Below the pieces are notes generated by a model, which worked only from the letters and a program-made list of their open reading frames with translations, was not told where the DNA came from and did not search any database. The position numbers and the translations under genes are program-made. Shown here in pieces: positions 7,502-14,720 of a DNA stretch of 64,000 nt (within the stretch, counting starts at the first letter, position 1; the number at the start of each line of letters is the position of its first letter). This DNA comes from UMGS172 sp045637775 (GTDB lineage: Bacteria > Bacillota > Clostridia > Oscillospirales > Acutalibacteraceae), in the NCBI GenBank assembly GCA_045637775.1, contig JAZUAC010000037.1, positions 1-64,000 on the forward strand, read 5' to 3'.

Positions 7502-8146
7502 ATGTCAAAAGTGATTTTGTTTCAGGGTGATTCCATAACCGATTGCGGCCGTGCAAGGGATAACAATGTGAATGTCGGTGTAGGCTATCCGTTACTCGTA
7601 AAGGCAAAGTTAGGCGCAGAAAACCCCGGCGAGTATGAGTTCTATAACCGCGGTATCAGTGGCAATCGTATAGTTGACCTTTATGCCCGAATCAAGAAGG
7701 ATTTTATCAACTTGAAGCCCGATTACGCAAGCATCTATATTGGTGTAAACGATGCATGGCATGAGATAAATGATAAAAACGGTGTCGACACCGTAAAGTT
7801 CGAGAAGATTTACAATATGCTGCTTGAGGAGATTTACGCAGCTTGCCCAGATAGCAAGCTTATCATCATCGCTCCTTATGTTTTGCACGGATCTGCAACT
7901 CAGGACAGCGAGGCAGTCCCCAACCGCTGGGAGCTTTTCCAGAAAGATGTTGCCGAAAAGGCTGCCGTTTGCAAGCGCATTGCCGAGAAGTATAACCTTC
8001 CTCTTATCGAACTTCAACTTGCATTCGACAAGGCCTGCGAAAAAGCCGAACCCGCTTATTGGACGGGTGATGGTGTTCACCCCACCGCGTACGGTCATGA
8101 ATTGATTAAAAACCTCTGGCTTGAGGCGTTTGAAAAGATTAAATAA
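7502..8146 (+). CDS. SGNH/GDSL-family hydrolase
   Basis: A 214-residue esterase/lipase-fold hydrolase without a signal peptide. Block I is FQGDSITDCG (nucleophilic Ser about residue 10), block II GISGNRIVDL, block III IYIGVNDAWHE (oxyanion Asn) and block V DGVHPTAYGH (catalytic Asp and His). The family includes carbohydrate acetylesterases and lysophospholipases; given the carbohydrate-oriented neighbours, deacetylation of a sugar or oligosaccharide is plausible but unproven. The ATG follows CGGAGG. It has its own promoter and terminator. Confidence 0.92.
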   Translation: MSKVILFQGDSITDCGRARDNNVNVGVGYPLLVKAKLGAENPGEYEFYNRGISGNRIVDLYARIKKDFINLKPDYASIYIGVNDAWHEINDKNGVDTVKFEKIYNMLLEEIYAACPDSKLIIIAPYVLHGSATQDSEAVPNRWELFQKDVAEKAAVCKRIAEKYNLPLIELQLAFDKACEKAEPAYWTGDGVHPTAYGHELIKNLWLEAFEKIK

Positions 8147-8166
8147 TCTTCAATATTGTGTTTATG

Positions 8167-8207
8167 TCGCGTAATTGCTTCTCAAAAAGCATTACGCGAT
8201 ATTGCTT
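8167..8207 (+). terminator. Terminator after the SGNH hydrolase
   Basis: TCGCGTAATTGCTT pairs with AAGCATTACGCGA (one bulge) and is followed by a T-run about 8 bases later. Confidence 0.7.
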
Positions 8208-8300
8208 TTTACATAGTGGAGAGGAAACTGGAAATCTCACTAAAAACCTTATAAATATTTTGTGTAAAACATAAATTCAACGATAAAACAATAATATTTA

Positions 8301-8329
8301 TTGCTTTTGGCTATGGATTGTGTTATATT
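8301..8329 (+). promoter_or_regulatory. Promoter of the small dockerin-like gene
   Basis: -35 TTGCTT at 8301-8306, 17-bp spacer ending GATTGTGT, -10 TATATT at 8324-8329. Confidence 0.7.
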
Positions 8330-8397
8330 AACAATGTAAATTGCTATGAGTATAGGTAACTTTTGCAGTTGTCTAAATATTTTTTGGAGTGGTAAAT

Positions 8398-8754
8398 ATG
8401 AAGAAATTTATTTTGTTGTTGACAGTTCTTGTTCTCGTCTTCTCTTTGTTGGCATTCACAGCTGTCGGCGCATCTGCTGCAGAAACTGTTGCAGGTGACG
8501 TTAATGCTGATGGCCAGCTTGATAGTGATGATGCAGTTTATTTGCTTTACAACTGCCTTTTCGGCAATGAAGAGTATCCTATTGAAATTTTCTGTGACTA
8601 TAATGGTGATGATGTAATCACTGTGGCCGATGCAGTTTATCTTATGAACCGTGTGATGTTCGGTGAAGAGAACTATCCTCTCGGTGATGTTAACGGCGAT
8701 GTTGACATGGGCGATCAGGACGAAGGATTCGGTGGATGGATTCCCATTGGTTAA
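8398..8754 (+). CDS. Small secreted dockerin-like protein
   Basis: A 118-residue protein: Sec signal peptide (KKFILLLTVLVLVFSLLAFTAVGASAAE, cleavage likely after ASA), then two dockerin-like calcium-loop helices. Repeat 1 is GDVNADGQLDSDDAVYLL with FGNEEYPI; repeat 2 is CDYNGDDVITVADAVYLM with FGEENYPL. A third loop start, GDVNGDVDMGDQ, leads into the C-terminal tail DEGFGGWIPIG. There is no catalytic domain, so the dockerin pair is the whole protein. ATG 8398 is used because GGAG lies 8 bases upstream. The tail matches the next gene's tail. Confidence 0.85.
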   Translation: MKKFILLLTVLVLVFSLLAFTAVGASAAETVAGDVNADGQLDSDDAVYLLYNCLFGNEEYPIEIFCDYNGDDVITVADAVYLMNRVMFGEENYPLGDVNGDVDMGDQDEGFGGWIPIG

Positions 8755-8774
8755 TATTTAGTAAAAGTAAAGTT

Positions 8775-8807
8775 ACGCCGCTTCCTATTCGGGAAGCGGC
8801 GTTTTTC
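8775..8807 (+). terminator. Terminator after the small dockerin-like gene
   Basis: ACGCCGCTTCC (8775-8785) pairs with GGAAGCGGCGT (8792-8802), then T5. Confidence 0.92.
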
Positions 8808-8867
8808 CATGTTAGCTATATTCTTAAAAAAATATTGAATTTTTTTATAATATTTTTACAAAAGATA

Positions 8868-8896
8868 TTGATTTTTGAAAAAGATTGTGTTATAAA
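8868..8896 (+). promoter_or_regulatory. Promoter of the cohesin/dockerin-like gene
   Basis: -35 TTGATT at 8868-8873, 17-bp spacer ending GATTGTGT (as in the 8301 promoter), -10 TATAAA at 8891-8896. Confidence 0.7.
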
Positions 8897-8983
8897 ATAC
8901 ATATAGCTTGTATTGTGCAATGAGTATAAGCATGTCCAAGCTAATGCCAAAAGGCAAAATATATTATTTAAGGAGTGGTTGAA

Positions 8984-10711
8984 TTGAAAAAATTGACCAA
9001 AGTTCTGTCATTGATCATTGCGGTCACAATGATCTTCGGTATGACATTGACTTCCTTTGCTACTGAAGCAGACCCCGTTGTAGCAATGGGTTTTAACCCC
9101 AACGAGACGACAAATAGTGTCGCACTTGAAATCGTTGCGGATCCTCTCAATGCTGATGAGTCCGCAGTTAAACTCCCCGCACCTACAGGCGCTCGTTACT
9201 CTTACGGTGTTGCCGGTGAAGACGGAGCAACCTTTATCCTCGAGGATAAGGCTCTCTACACCATCGCATTTGATGCTTACAACTATTCCGATGCAGAAGG
9301 CGCCACACATATCGATGTGACTTTCTACAGAGGTAAAGAGAATGCCGGTAAAGCTAGCGGCAACAAGACCAACACCGGTGTTTCTGCTTTCATCGATAAT
9401 CTTAACGAGTGGCAGCATGTGGAGTTTGCTTTCTTTGCAGACCTTTCTTCCAATGCTGACATGAAGTACCTTCTCATGACAGTCTACAGTACCGTTGCTG
9501 AGAACTCTAACGAAGTTCTTATTAAGAACTTCAAAGTCGAGAAGGTTGGTACCTACGATGAGAATGGTTACATCGAACTTGATTTCGATACCATCCCCGA
9601 AACCTGCTACATCGGCGAAGCTCTTGACCTTGCTGATATGAAGGTTACCTATGTTGATTCTAATGGTGTTTCCACCGTTATGACTCATAGTTACGAAATT
9701 ACCTATGATAACGCTGCAGCAGGTATCTGCGAGCTTACTGTTACTCTCAAAGATTTGACCGCTACTGCAGATATCGAGGTTCTCACTCCCGCAGTTGTTC
9801 CTTCTGAAGACAACATCACTCTCCAGCTTGGTGAGTCTCACAAGTTCACCGCTACCACCGACCCCGAGGCTTTGGGCGTTGTTTGGAGCACTAAAGATAC
9901 CGATGTTATCGATTTGACTGCTGACGGCACCGTTGTTGCTAAGAACTATGGCACCGCAGAAGTTATCGCAACTATTACCTTGAACGGCAAGCAGTACACT
10001 GCTACTTGCGTAGTAGATGTTCCCAAGCCCGTTGTTGCTGACGATGAGGCACAGGCAATTGTTGAAGATAAACTCGTATTCCCCGGTGAGACCTTCACCG
10101 TTAATGTAGCACTCAAGAACATCGAGGGTGCAAAGTCCATTGGCATCGAAAACATCATCTTTGATGTAAACGCTCTTGAGTTTGTTGGCGCAGAGTGGCT
10201 CATCGATGCAGAGGTTGCAGATTGGAATGCAGATGCAAGCAAGGGCGCAGTTGTTTTCGCAGAAAACACTGATGTCAACGGCGACGTTCTTGCAATCACC
10301 TTCATCGCTAAGCAGGTTGTTTACTCCAAGTCTGCTGTTGGTTGCGAAGTAGTTGTTAAGATTTCTGACGATGATGAAGGTCTTGTACTTCCCGTAACCT
10401 TCGGAACCATTAGCGTTATTGCAGCTGACCAGGGTGACGTTAACGAGGACCGCGCAGTAACCGCACAGGATGCTGTTTACCTCTTGTACTACACCCTCTA
10501 CGGTGCAGAAGAGTATCCCATTAACCAGGACGTTGACTTCGATGCATCTCGCAACATCACCAGTGATGATGCTGTTTACCTCCTGTACTACGTATTGTTC
10601 GGTGCAGAAGAGTATCCGTTGCCTGATCTTACCGATGACGGTATGAATGTCAACCCCGGCACTCCCGAGGATCCTGACGACGGCTTCGGCGATTGGGAAC
10701 CCATTCTCTAA
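8984..10711 (+). CDS. Secreted multidomain protein with Ig-like, cohesin-like and dockerin-like modules
   Basis: A 575-residue exported protein. A signal peptide ends near TSFATEA. An N-terminal beta domain (about 30-195) follows; then an Ig-like region (LDFDTIPETCYIGEALDLADM), a BIG2-like domain (NITLQLGESHKFTATTDPEA with VVWSTKDTDVI), a cohesin-like domain (LVFPGETFTVNVALKNIEGAKSIG) and a C-terminal dockerin pair (GDVNEDRAVTAQDAVYLLYY, FDASRNITSDDAVYLLYY, each followed by GAEEYP). The tail DDGFGDWEPIL ends the protein. The TTG at 8984 is chosen because AGGAG lies 8 bases upstream. No sorting signal or enzyme domain is seen. A scaffold or adhesion role is inferred from the module types. Confidence 0.82.
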   Translation: MKKLTKVLSLIIAVTMIFGMTLTSFATEADPVVAMGFNPNETTNSVALEIVADPLNADESAVKLPAPTGARYSYGVAGEDGATFILEDKALYTIAFDAYNYSDAEGATHIDVTFYRGKENAGKASGNKTNTGVSAFIDNLNEWQHVEFAFFADLSSNADMKYLLMTVYSTVAENSNEVLIKNFKVEKVGTYDENGYIELDFDTIPETCYIGEALDLADMKVTYVDSNGVSTVMTHSYEITYDNAAAGICELTVTLKDLTATADIEVLTPAVVPSEDNITLQLGESHKFTATTDPEALGVVWSTKDTDVIDLTADGTVVAKNYGTAEVIATITLNGKQYTATCVVDVPKPVVADDEAQAIVEDKLVFPGETFTVNVALKNIEGAKSIGIENIIFDVNALEFVGAEWLIDAEVADWNADASKGAVVFAENTDVNGDVLAITFIAKQVVYSKSAVGCEVVVKISDDDEGLVLPVTFGTISVIAADQGDVNEDRAVTAQDAVYLLYYTLYGAEEYPINQDVDFDASRNITSDDAVYLLYYVLFGAEEYPLPDLTDDGMNVNPGTPEDPDDGFGDWEPIL

Positions 10712-10728
10712 TCAAAGTGTTTAAAGCA

Positions 10729-10762
10729 TTTCGTAACGGCGGTCAACGCCGCCGTTACGAAA
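10729..10762. terminator. Strong hairpin downstream of the 8984 gene
   Basis: A perfect 14-bp stem, TTTCGTAACGGCGG (10729-10742) with CCGCCGTTACGAAA (10749-10762). No T-run follows on the plus strand, so it may be a stabilising or weak terminator hairpin. With the promoter at 10867 it accounts for most of the 10712-11020 gap. Confidence 0.6.
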
Positions 10763-10866
10763 GAAAGAATTTAGTAATATAGCTTGTTCCAAACGAATAA
10801 TATTATATGTAACATTAATTCTTTCAAATTATAGCGATATATTTTAAAGAAAATTTAAAATAACAC

Positions 10867-10895
10867 TTGCAATTAATAAAAAATACTATTATAAT
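10867..10895 (+). promoter_or_regulatory. Promoter of the 11021 gene
   Basis: -35 TTGCAA at 10867-10872, 17-bp spacer, consensus -10 TATAAT at 10890-10895. It implies a leader of about 120 bases before the ATG. Confidence 0.75.
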
Positions 10896-11020
10896 CAAAC
10901 CGTAGTTATGGGTATTATAGTTTTTTGCAAGCACCGTGAAGTAATTTGCGGTGTAGCTGTATTGATAAAAACCCAAAATATCCTGACGGTTCAATGATAT
11001 ATTTACGCAGGAGGTATATT

Positions 11021-12700
11021 ATGAAAAGATCAATTCTTAAGAAGATGATCGTACTCACTTTGGCTTTCGCCATGGTGTTCAGCTCGGTCATCACATCCGT
11101 ATCTGCTAACGAAGCAGAGCTTACCGGCGTTCTTACCGCAACAGCCGATAAGGAATCCTATGTTGCTGGCGACACCGTTGAAGTGACCTTGGCCGCTACC
11201 GGTGAAGTTGACGCTATCGGTCTTACATATGGCTTTGATGCCGGTCTCACTCTCGTAAGTGCTGAGTGGACTGTTGCTGATGCTAAGATTGCTGATGTTA
11301 ACCTCGAAAAAGGCAAAGCAGCTGTCGCATTCGATGGCGCTGTTGTTCTTGCTGAAACCGACGTATTTGTTTTGACCTTCACTGTTGACGCTGAGGCTGC
11401 TGATGGTGAATATAATGTTACCGTTACTCCCGTTATGAAGAACGGCGCTGCTGATGTTGCTGCTGAGACTGCAACTGCTAAGGTAGTTGTTGGCGATGCA
11501 CACGAGTGTGTATTTGGCGACTGGCAGAAGGACGAGACCAACCACTGGAAAGAGTGTGACTGCGGTCTTAAGTCTGAAGAAGGCGCACATGACTATGCAA
11601 ACAACTGTGACGATACTTGTGACACTTGCGGATACGTTCGTACCGTAGGCGACCACGAGTGGGGCGATTGGATCATTGATACCGCAGCTACCGCTTCTGC
11701 TGCTGGTTCAAAGCACAGAGAGTGTTCTTGCGGTGAGACCGAAGTTAAGAAGATTCCCATGATGCTCAAGATGAACTCCGTTTCTCTTACCCTCGATAGC
11801 AGTATCGCTGTTAACTTCAAGACCAACAAGTCTTTTGAGACTATTGACGGTTACACCGATTTGTACGCAGTTATCATTAAGAACGGTAAAGAGACCGTTA
11901 TCCCCATGGATCCTGAAAACTTTGAAAAAGGAACCGGCGTTAACCAGCTTGGCCGTTACATGTTCACCTATAAGTTGAATCCTCAGAGTGTTAATGATAA
12001 CCTCCAGGTTTACCTCTATGGTACCTACGAAGGTGAACTCTATGTAAGTGATGTTTTGGAATACAACATTGCTGAGAAGTACATTTACACTCAGTTGAGA
12101 AAAGCAGGCACATCCAATGCTTGGAAGTCCTTGTACACCAGCCTTTTGAACTATGCAGCTGCTTGCCAGATTAAGCAGAACTATAATGCTGAAAACCTTG
12201 CAAATGCTGGTTTAACCTCTGCTGAGGCTGCATTCGCTATCACAGGTGAGAGAACTTACGAAGATGTTCAGAACACCGCCTATGCTACCATTGATAATCC
12301 TACTGCAAAGTTCAACTCCGTTGCTTTGGAGCTTGCAGATGCTGTTGTTATTAAGTTTGCTGCAACTCTTCCTGCAGGTGTAGACTTTGAAAATGTAACT
12401 CTTAAGGCTAAAGCAGGTACTACTGAGTTTGTAGTTACTTCCGATATGTTTGTATGGGATGCTTCCAAGTCGAGATACAACATCTTCTTCGACAAGTTGG
12501 GCGCACACCAGATGAGCAGACTTGTTGAGTTTACTCTTTATGAGGGTGATACCGCTATCAGCAACACCTTCTCTTACAGTGTTGAGACCTATGTCGCAAG
12601 ACAGTTAACCAATTTGAAGAAGAGCGATCCTAAACTTGCTGATGTTTTGGTTAAGATGCTCAACTACGGTGATTCTTGTGTAGCTCTTAAGAATTCTTAA
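11021..12700 (+). CDS. Secreted cohesin-like protein with cysteine-rich repeats and a duplicated C-terminal domain
   Basis: A 559-residue exported protein: signal peptide (cleavage near SVSANEAE), then a cohesin-like domain (about residues 30-155; DKESYVAGDTVEVTLAA, IGLTYGFDAGLTLVSAEW). Next comes a Cys/His/Trp-rich stretch (HECVFGDWQKDETNHWKECD, CDDTCDTCGYVR, HEWGDW, KHRECSCGE). Then come two copies of an unassigned domain beginning KMNSVSLTLDSSIAVNFK and KFNSVALELADAVVIKFA. The copies end alike, EKYIYTQLRK/LLNYAAACQ and ETYVARQLTN/MLNYGDSC. ATG 11021 follows GGAGG. No terminator separates it from the 34-residue ORF 46 bases downstream, so the two may be co-transcribed. Confidence 0.82.
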   Translation: MKRSILKKMIVLTLAFAMVFSSVITSVSANEAELTGVLTATADKESYVAGDTVEVTLAATGEVDAIGLTYGFDAGLTLVSAEWTVADAKIADVNLEKGKAAVAFDGAVVLAETDVFVLTFTVDAEAADGEYNVTVTPVMKNGAADVAAETATAKVVVGDAHECVFGDWQKDETNHWKECDCGLKSEEGAHDYANNCDDTCDTCGYVRTVGDHEWGDWIIDTAATASAAGSKHRECSCGETEVKKIPMMLKMNSVSLTLDSSIAVNFKTNKSFETIDGYTDLYAVIIKNGKETVIPMDPENFEKGTGVNQLGRYMFTYKLNPQSVNDNLQVYLYGTYEGELYVSDVLEYNIAEKYIYTQLRKAGTSNAWKSLYTSLLNYAAACQIKQNYNAENLANAGLTSAEAAFAITGERTYEDVQNTAYATIDNPTAKFNSVALELADAVVIKFAATLPAGVDFENVTLKAKAGTTEFVVTSDMFVWDASKSRYNIFFDKLGAHQMSRLVEFTLYEGDTAISNTFSYSVETYVARQLTNLKKSDPKLADVLVKMLNYGDSCVALKNS

Positions 12701-12746
12701 TTGAGTTCTTTAGAATATATTTCATTATGAAGTGAGGTGCATTTCA

Positions 12747-12851
12747 GTGTTCAAGCCCGAGATGGAAATCGTTTTGTTCGCAGCTCAGGATATCGTTACT
12801 ACCTCTGCTGGTGGTGATGAGAACATCACTACTCCTGATGAGGAGCTCTAA
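12747..12851 (+). CDS. 34-residue peptide, candidate RiPP-like precursor
   Basis: GTG 12747 is preceded by GAGGTG at 12734-12739 (7-base spacing); stop TAA at 12849-12851. The peptide starts with a hydrophobic/acidic segment (MFKPEMEIVLFAAQDI), passes through VTTSAGG at residues 17-23 and ends in an acidic, Thr-rich tail (ENITTPDEEL). It has no signal peptide and no cysteine. It is followed by a very stable hairpin and then kinase, PqqD-like and peptidase genes, an arrangement typical of a precursor peptide upstream of its maturation enzymes. Precursor status is inferred from context. Thr/Ser residues (T18, T19, S20, T28, T29) could be kinase targets and SAGG a cleavage region. Confidence 0.55.
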   Translation: MFKPEMEIVLFAAQDIVTTSAGGDENITTPDEEL

Positions 12852-12900
12852 TTATTAAACATAATTAGCAAGCTTGCGTTCAAGAAATTTGCGCAAAACA

Positions 12901-12932
12901 TATGAGGATGGGCCCGACGGCCCATCCTCATA
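12901..12932 (+). terminator. Stable hairpin between the peptide gene and kinase gene
   Basis: A perfect 14-bp stem, TATGAGGATGGGCC (12901-12914) with GGCCCATCCTCATA (12919-12932), loop CGAC. No T-run follows, so partial termination or 3'-end protection of an abundant peptide mRNA is more likely than full termination. Confidence 0.65.
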
Positions 12933-13054
12933 ACCCTATTATAAGGACTTTTACGGTTGTTATTCATAAAATCAATCACTTGGTTTCATGAATAATGCCC
13001 GATAAAAATATTCCCCATTAACAAGATAGGCTAAATGATGAAAGTGTGTGTGTA

Positions 13055-13765
13055 ATGCCAAAGGTAAAAATTGCTGATTTTATTATCGACATCCAAAATA
13101 AATACCGTTATCTTGAAAAGCAGTGTGTTGATTATATTTATGACGGTGATGAGAGTGCCGATTTCTCTGTTTGCGTAACCCAACAGGAAATGGATACCGA
13201 AGCTAAGGAATATGATGTTGAATTCCATCCTGCTTTACTTGAAAGTACATGTGCTTATCGTCAAATTGCTATGGAACTGCCCCAAAGGGATGCCATGCTC
13301 ATGCATGGTGCCACTTTTTCGATTGACGGCAGAGGCATTATCTTTATCGCCCGAAGTGGTGTCGGTAAATCGACCCACACCATGCTCTGGCAAAAGCTTT
13401 ATGGCGACAAGCTGACCATTGTCAATGGTGACAAGCCTATTATCCGCTTTTTTGATGGTGTTCCTTATGCTTATGGTACTCCTTGGGCAGGTAAAGAAAA
13501 ACTGCAGAACAATATGCGTGTTCAGTTGACCGATATTTGCATTCTTGAACGCGGTTTGGAAAATTCAACTGTTAAGGTCGACCCTGCTGATTACCTTGAT
13601 CAAATAATGCAGCAGGTTCTACGTCCTGCAGACCCGTTGACTGCTCTTAAATCCTTGGAATTGGTCGATATGCTTTCTAAAAAGTGCAATTTCTGGAATA
13701 TCAAGTGCAATATTTCCGATGAAGCAGCTATTTGCTCGCACGATGCAATTTTTAATATCAAATAA
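13055..13765 (+). CDS. HPr kinase/phosphorylase-like protein
   Basis: A 236-residue P-loop protein resembling the C-terminal kinase domain of HprK. Walker A is GVGKST at about residues 102-107, preceded by MLMHGATFSIDGRGIIFIAR; VNGDKPIIRF and GTPWAGKEK follow. True HPr kinases are about 310 residues with a different N-terminal domain, and the surroundings are not sugar-PTS genes, so it is more likely a peptide- or small-molecule kinase of the HprK-related group found beside PqqD genes. ATG 13055 is chosen, but GTG 13046 is possible; the ribosome site is weak. It runs into the PqqD gene 16 bases on. Confidence 0.82.
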   Translation: MPKVKIADFIIDIQNKYRYLEKQCVDYIYDGDESADFSVCVTQQEMDTEAKEYDVEFHPALLESTCAYRQIAMELPQRDAMLMHGATFSIDGRGIIFIARSGVGKSTHTMLWQKLYGDKLTIVNGDKPIIRFFDGVPYAYGTPWAGKEKLQNNMRVQLTDICILERGLENSTVKVDPADYLDQIMQQVLRPADPLTALKSLELVDMLSKKCNFWNIKCNISDEAAICSHDAIFNIK

Positions 13766-13781
13766 TTTGGAGGAATATTAA

Positions 13782-14051
13782 ATGAAACTTAAATACAGAT
13801 TTGTCATCAGAGAAGTTGCCGGTAAGCCGGTTGCTGTTACTATTGGTGCCGATAATGCCGCATTTAACGGTATGGTTAAGCTCAACGACTCTGCAAAGTT
13901 TATTTTCGAAAAGCTCAATACAGAAGATATTTCCATGGAGGCGCTTGTTTCGGCTGTTATGGAAAATTACAGCATTGATGAAGCTACTGCAAAGGATGCT
14001 GTCGAGGCTTTTGTTGCTAATCTTCGTGCAAACAACCTTATTGAAGAATGA
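13782..14051 (+). CDS. PqqD-family peptide-binding protein (RRE domain)
   Basis: An 89-residue PqqD-like protein. In RiPP pathways this winged-helix domain binds the leader of a precursor peptide and presents it to modifying enzymes. The fold is visible as an N-terminal beta pair (YRFVIREVAGKPVAVTIGAD), MVKLNDSAKFIFEKL, and the helix-turn-helix-like LVSAVMENYSIDEATAKDAVEAFVANLRANNLI. GGAGG precedes the ATG. It overlaps the peptidase gene by 4 bases (ATGA), so binding protein and peptidase are co-translated. Confidence 0.88.
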   Translation: MKLKYRFVIREVAGKPVAVTIGADNAAFNGMVKLNDSAKFIFEKLNTEDISMEALVSAVMENYSIDEATAKDAVEAFVANLRANNLIEE

Positions 14052-14503
14052 GTTATAACCAAATAGAGGAGATTATTGAGCGTGACGGCCAAGTGTTGGA
14101 AACAACATACGGTCAAAGCATGCAACCGATGCTCCGACAGGGTGAAAACCCAATTGTTATTTCAAAAATAACATCACCCGTTAAAAAAGGGGATGTTATA
14201 CTTTTCAGATGCGAAAGCGGAAAGTATCTCCTTCACCGTATTATAAAGATTAGAAAGCAGGGTTATCTCACTCGTGGTGATAACAACCTTTTTAATGATG
14301 GATTTATCAAAGAGAAACAGATAAAGGGGATTCTCACCGGGTATTATGAGGACGAGAAATATATTGACTGCAGTAAGAATTTCCGCTACAAGGTTTATTC
14401 TTTCTTCATTCCGTTGAGGTATCACCGCAGGATGTTTGTCCGAAAGGTGAGTCCTTTTGTGCCCAAATTCTTTAAGCGTATAATCAGAAAAATAATTAAA
14501 TAA
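14048..14503 (+). CDS. S24/S26-type serine peptidase, unanchored
   Basis: A 151-residue signal-peptidase-fold protein. Motifs are YGQSMQPML (nucleophile Ser24 in SMxP), KKGDVILFR, LLHRII (His63-Arg64, the SipW/ER-type position where His replaces the general-base Lys) and TRGDNN (Asp78). Unlike type I signal peptidases it has no transmembrane helix before the SMxP box; the C-terminal 50 residues are basic and amphipathic (PFVPKFFKRIIRKIIK), so peripheral membrane contact is possible. Next to PqqD and the 34-residue ORF, it could remove a leader peptide. This role is inferred. Confidence 0.83.
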   Translation: MSYNQIEEIIERDGQVLETTYGQSMQPMLRQGENPIVISKITSPVKKGDVILFRCESGKYLLHRIIKIRKQGYLTRGDNNLFNDGFIKEKQIKGILTGYYEDEKYIDCSKNFRYKVYSFFIPLRYHRRMFVRKVSPFVPKFFKRIIRKIIK

Positions 14504-14516
14504 TTTACTATGCTAT

Positions 14517-14550
14517 AAAACCATCCTTATTTTTAAGGATGGTTTTGATT
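14517..14550 (+). terminator. Terminator closing the peptide/kinase/PqqD/peptidase cassette
   Basis: AAAACCATCCTT (14517-14528) pairs with AAGGATGGTTTT (14535-14546), followed by GATTTT. It separates the cassette from the polysaccharide locus. The 14551-14720 stretch contains TTGACT (14631) and TATAAT (14659), but 22 bp apart, so the promoter there is uncertain. Confidence 0.88.
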
Positions 14551-14720
14551 TTGCATAAGTAAAAAAACAAAAAAATTCGCACTTTGTCTTTTAAAATGTC
14601 TTGTTTAATATGAATAAGAAATATTTGTCGTTGACTTTTATAATTGTGCGTGATAAACTATAATAGTATTAAAATGTATAATTGCGCCATAATATAACTA
14701 TTTTGAGGATGGGGATAAAA

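Noticed and set aside
9008..9841. 277-codon open frame on the minus strand
   Set aside because: It lies wholly opposite the 8984 gene, has Cys/Gly-rich composition of a reverse complement and no ribosome site.
12747..14503. Lasso-peptide cluster of the paeninodin type
   Set aside because: HprK-like kinase and PqqD fit, but no asparagine-synthetase-like cyclase or B2 transglutaminase-type protease is present, and the short ORF lacks the usual lasso core (no Gly-start core with Asp/Glu at 7-9 after a Thr at -2).
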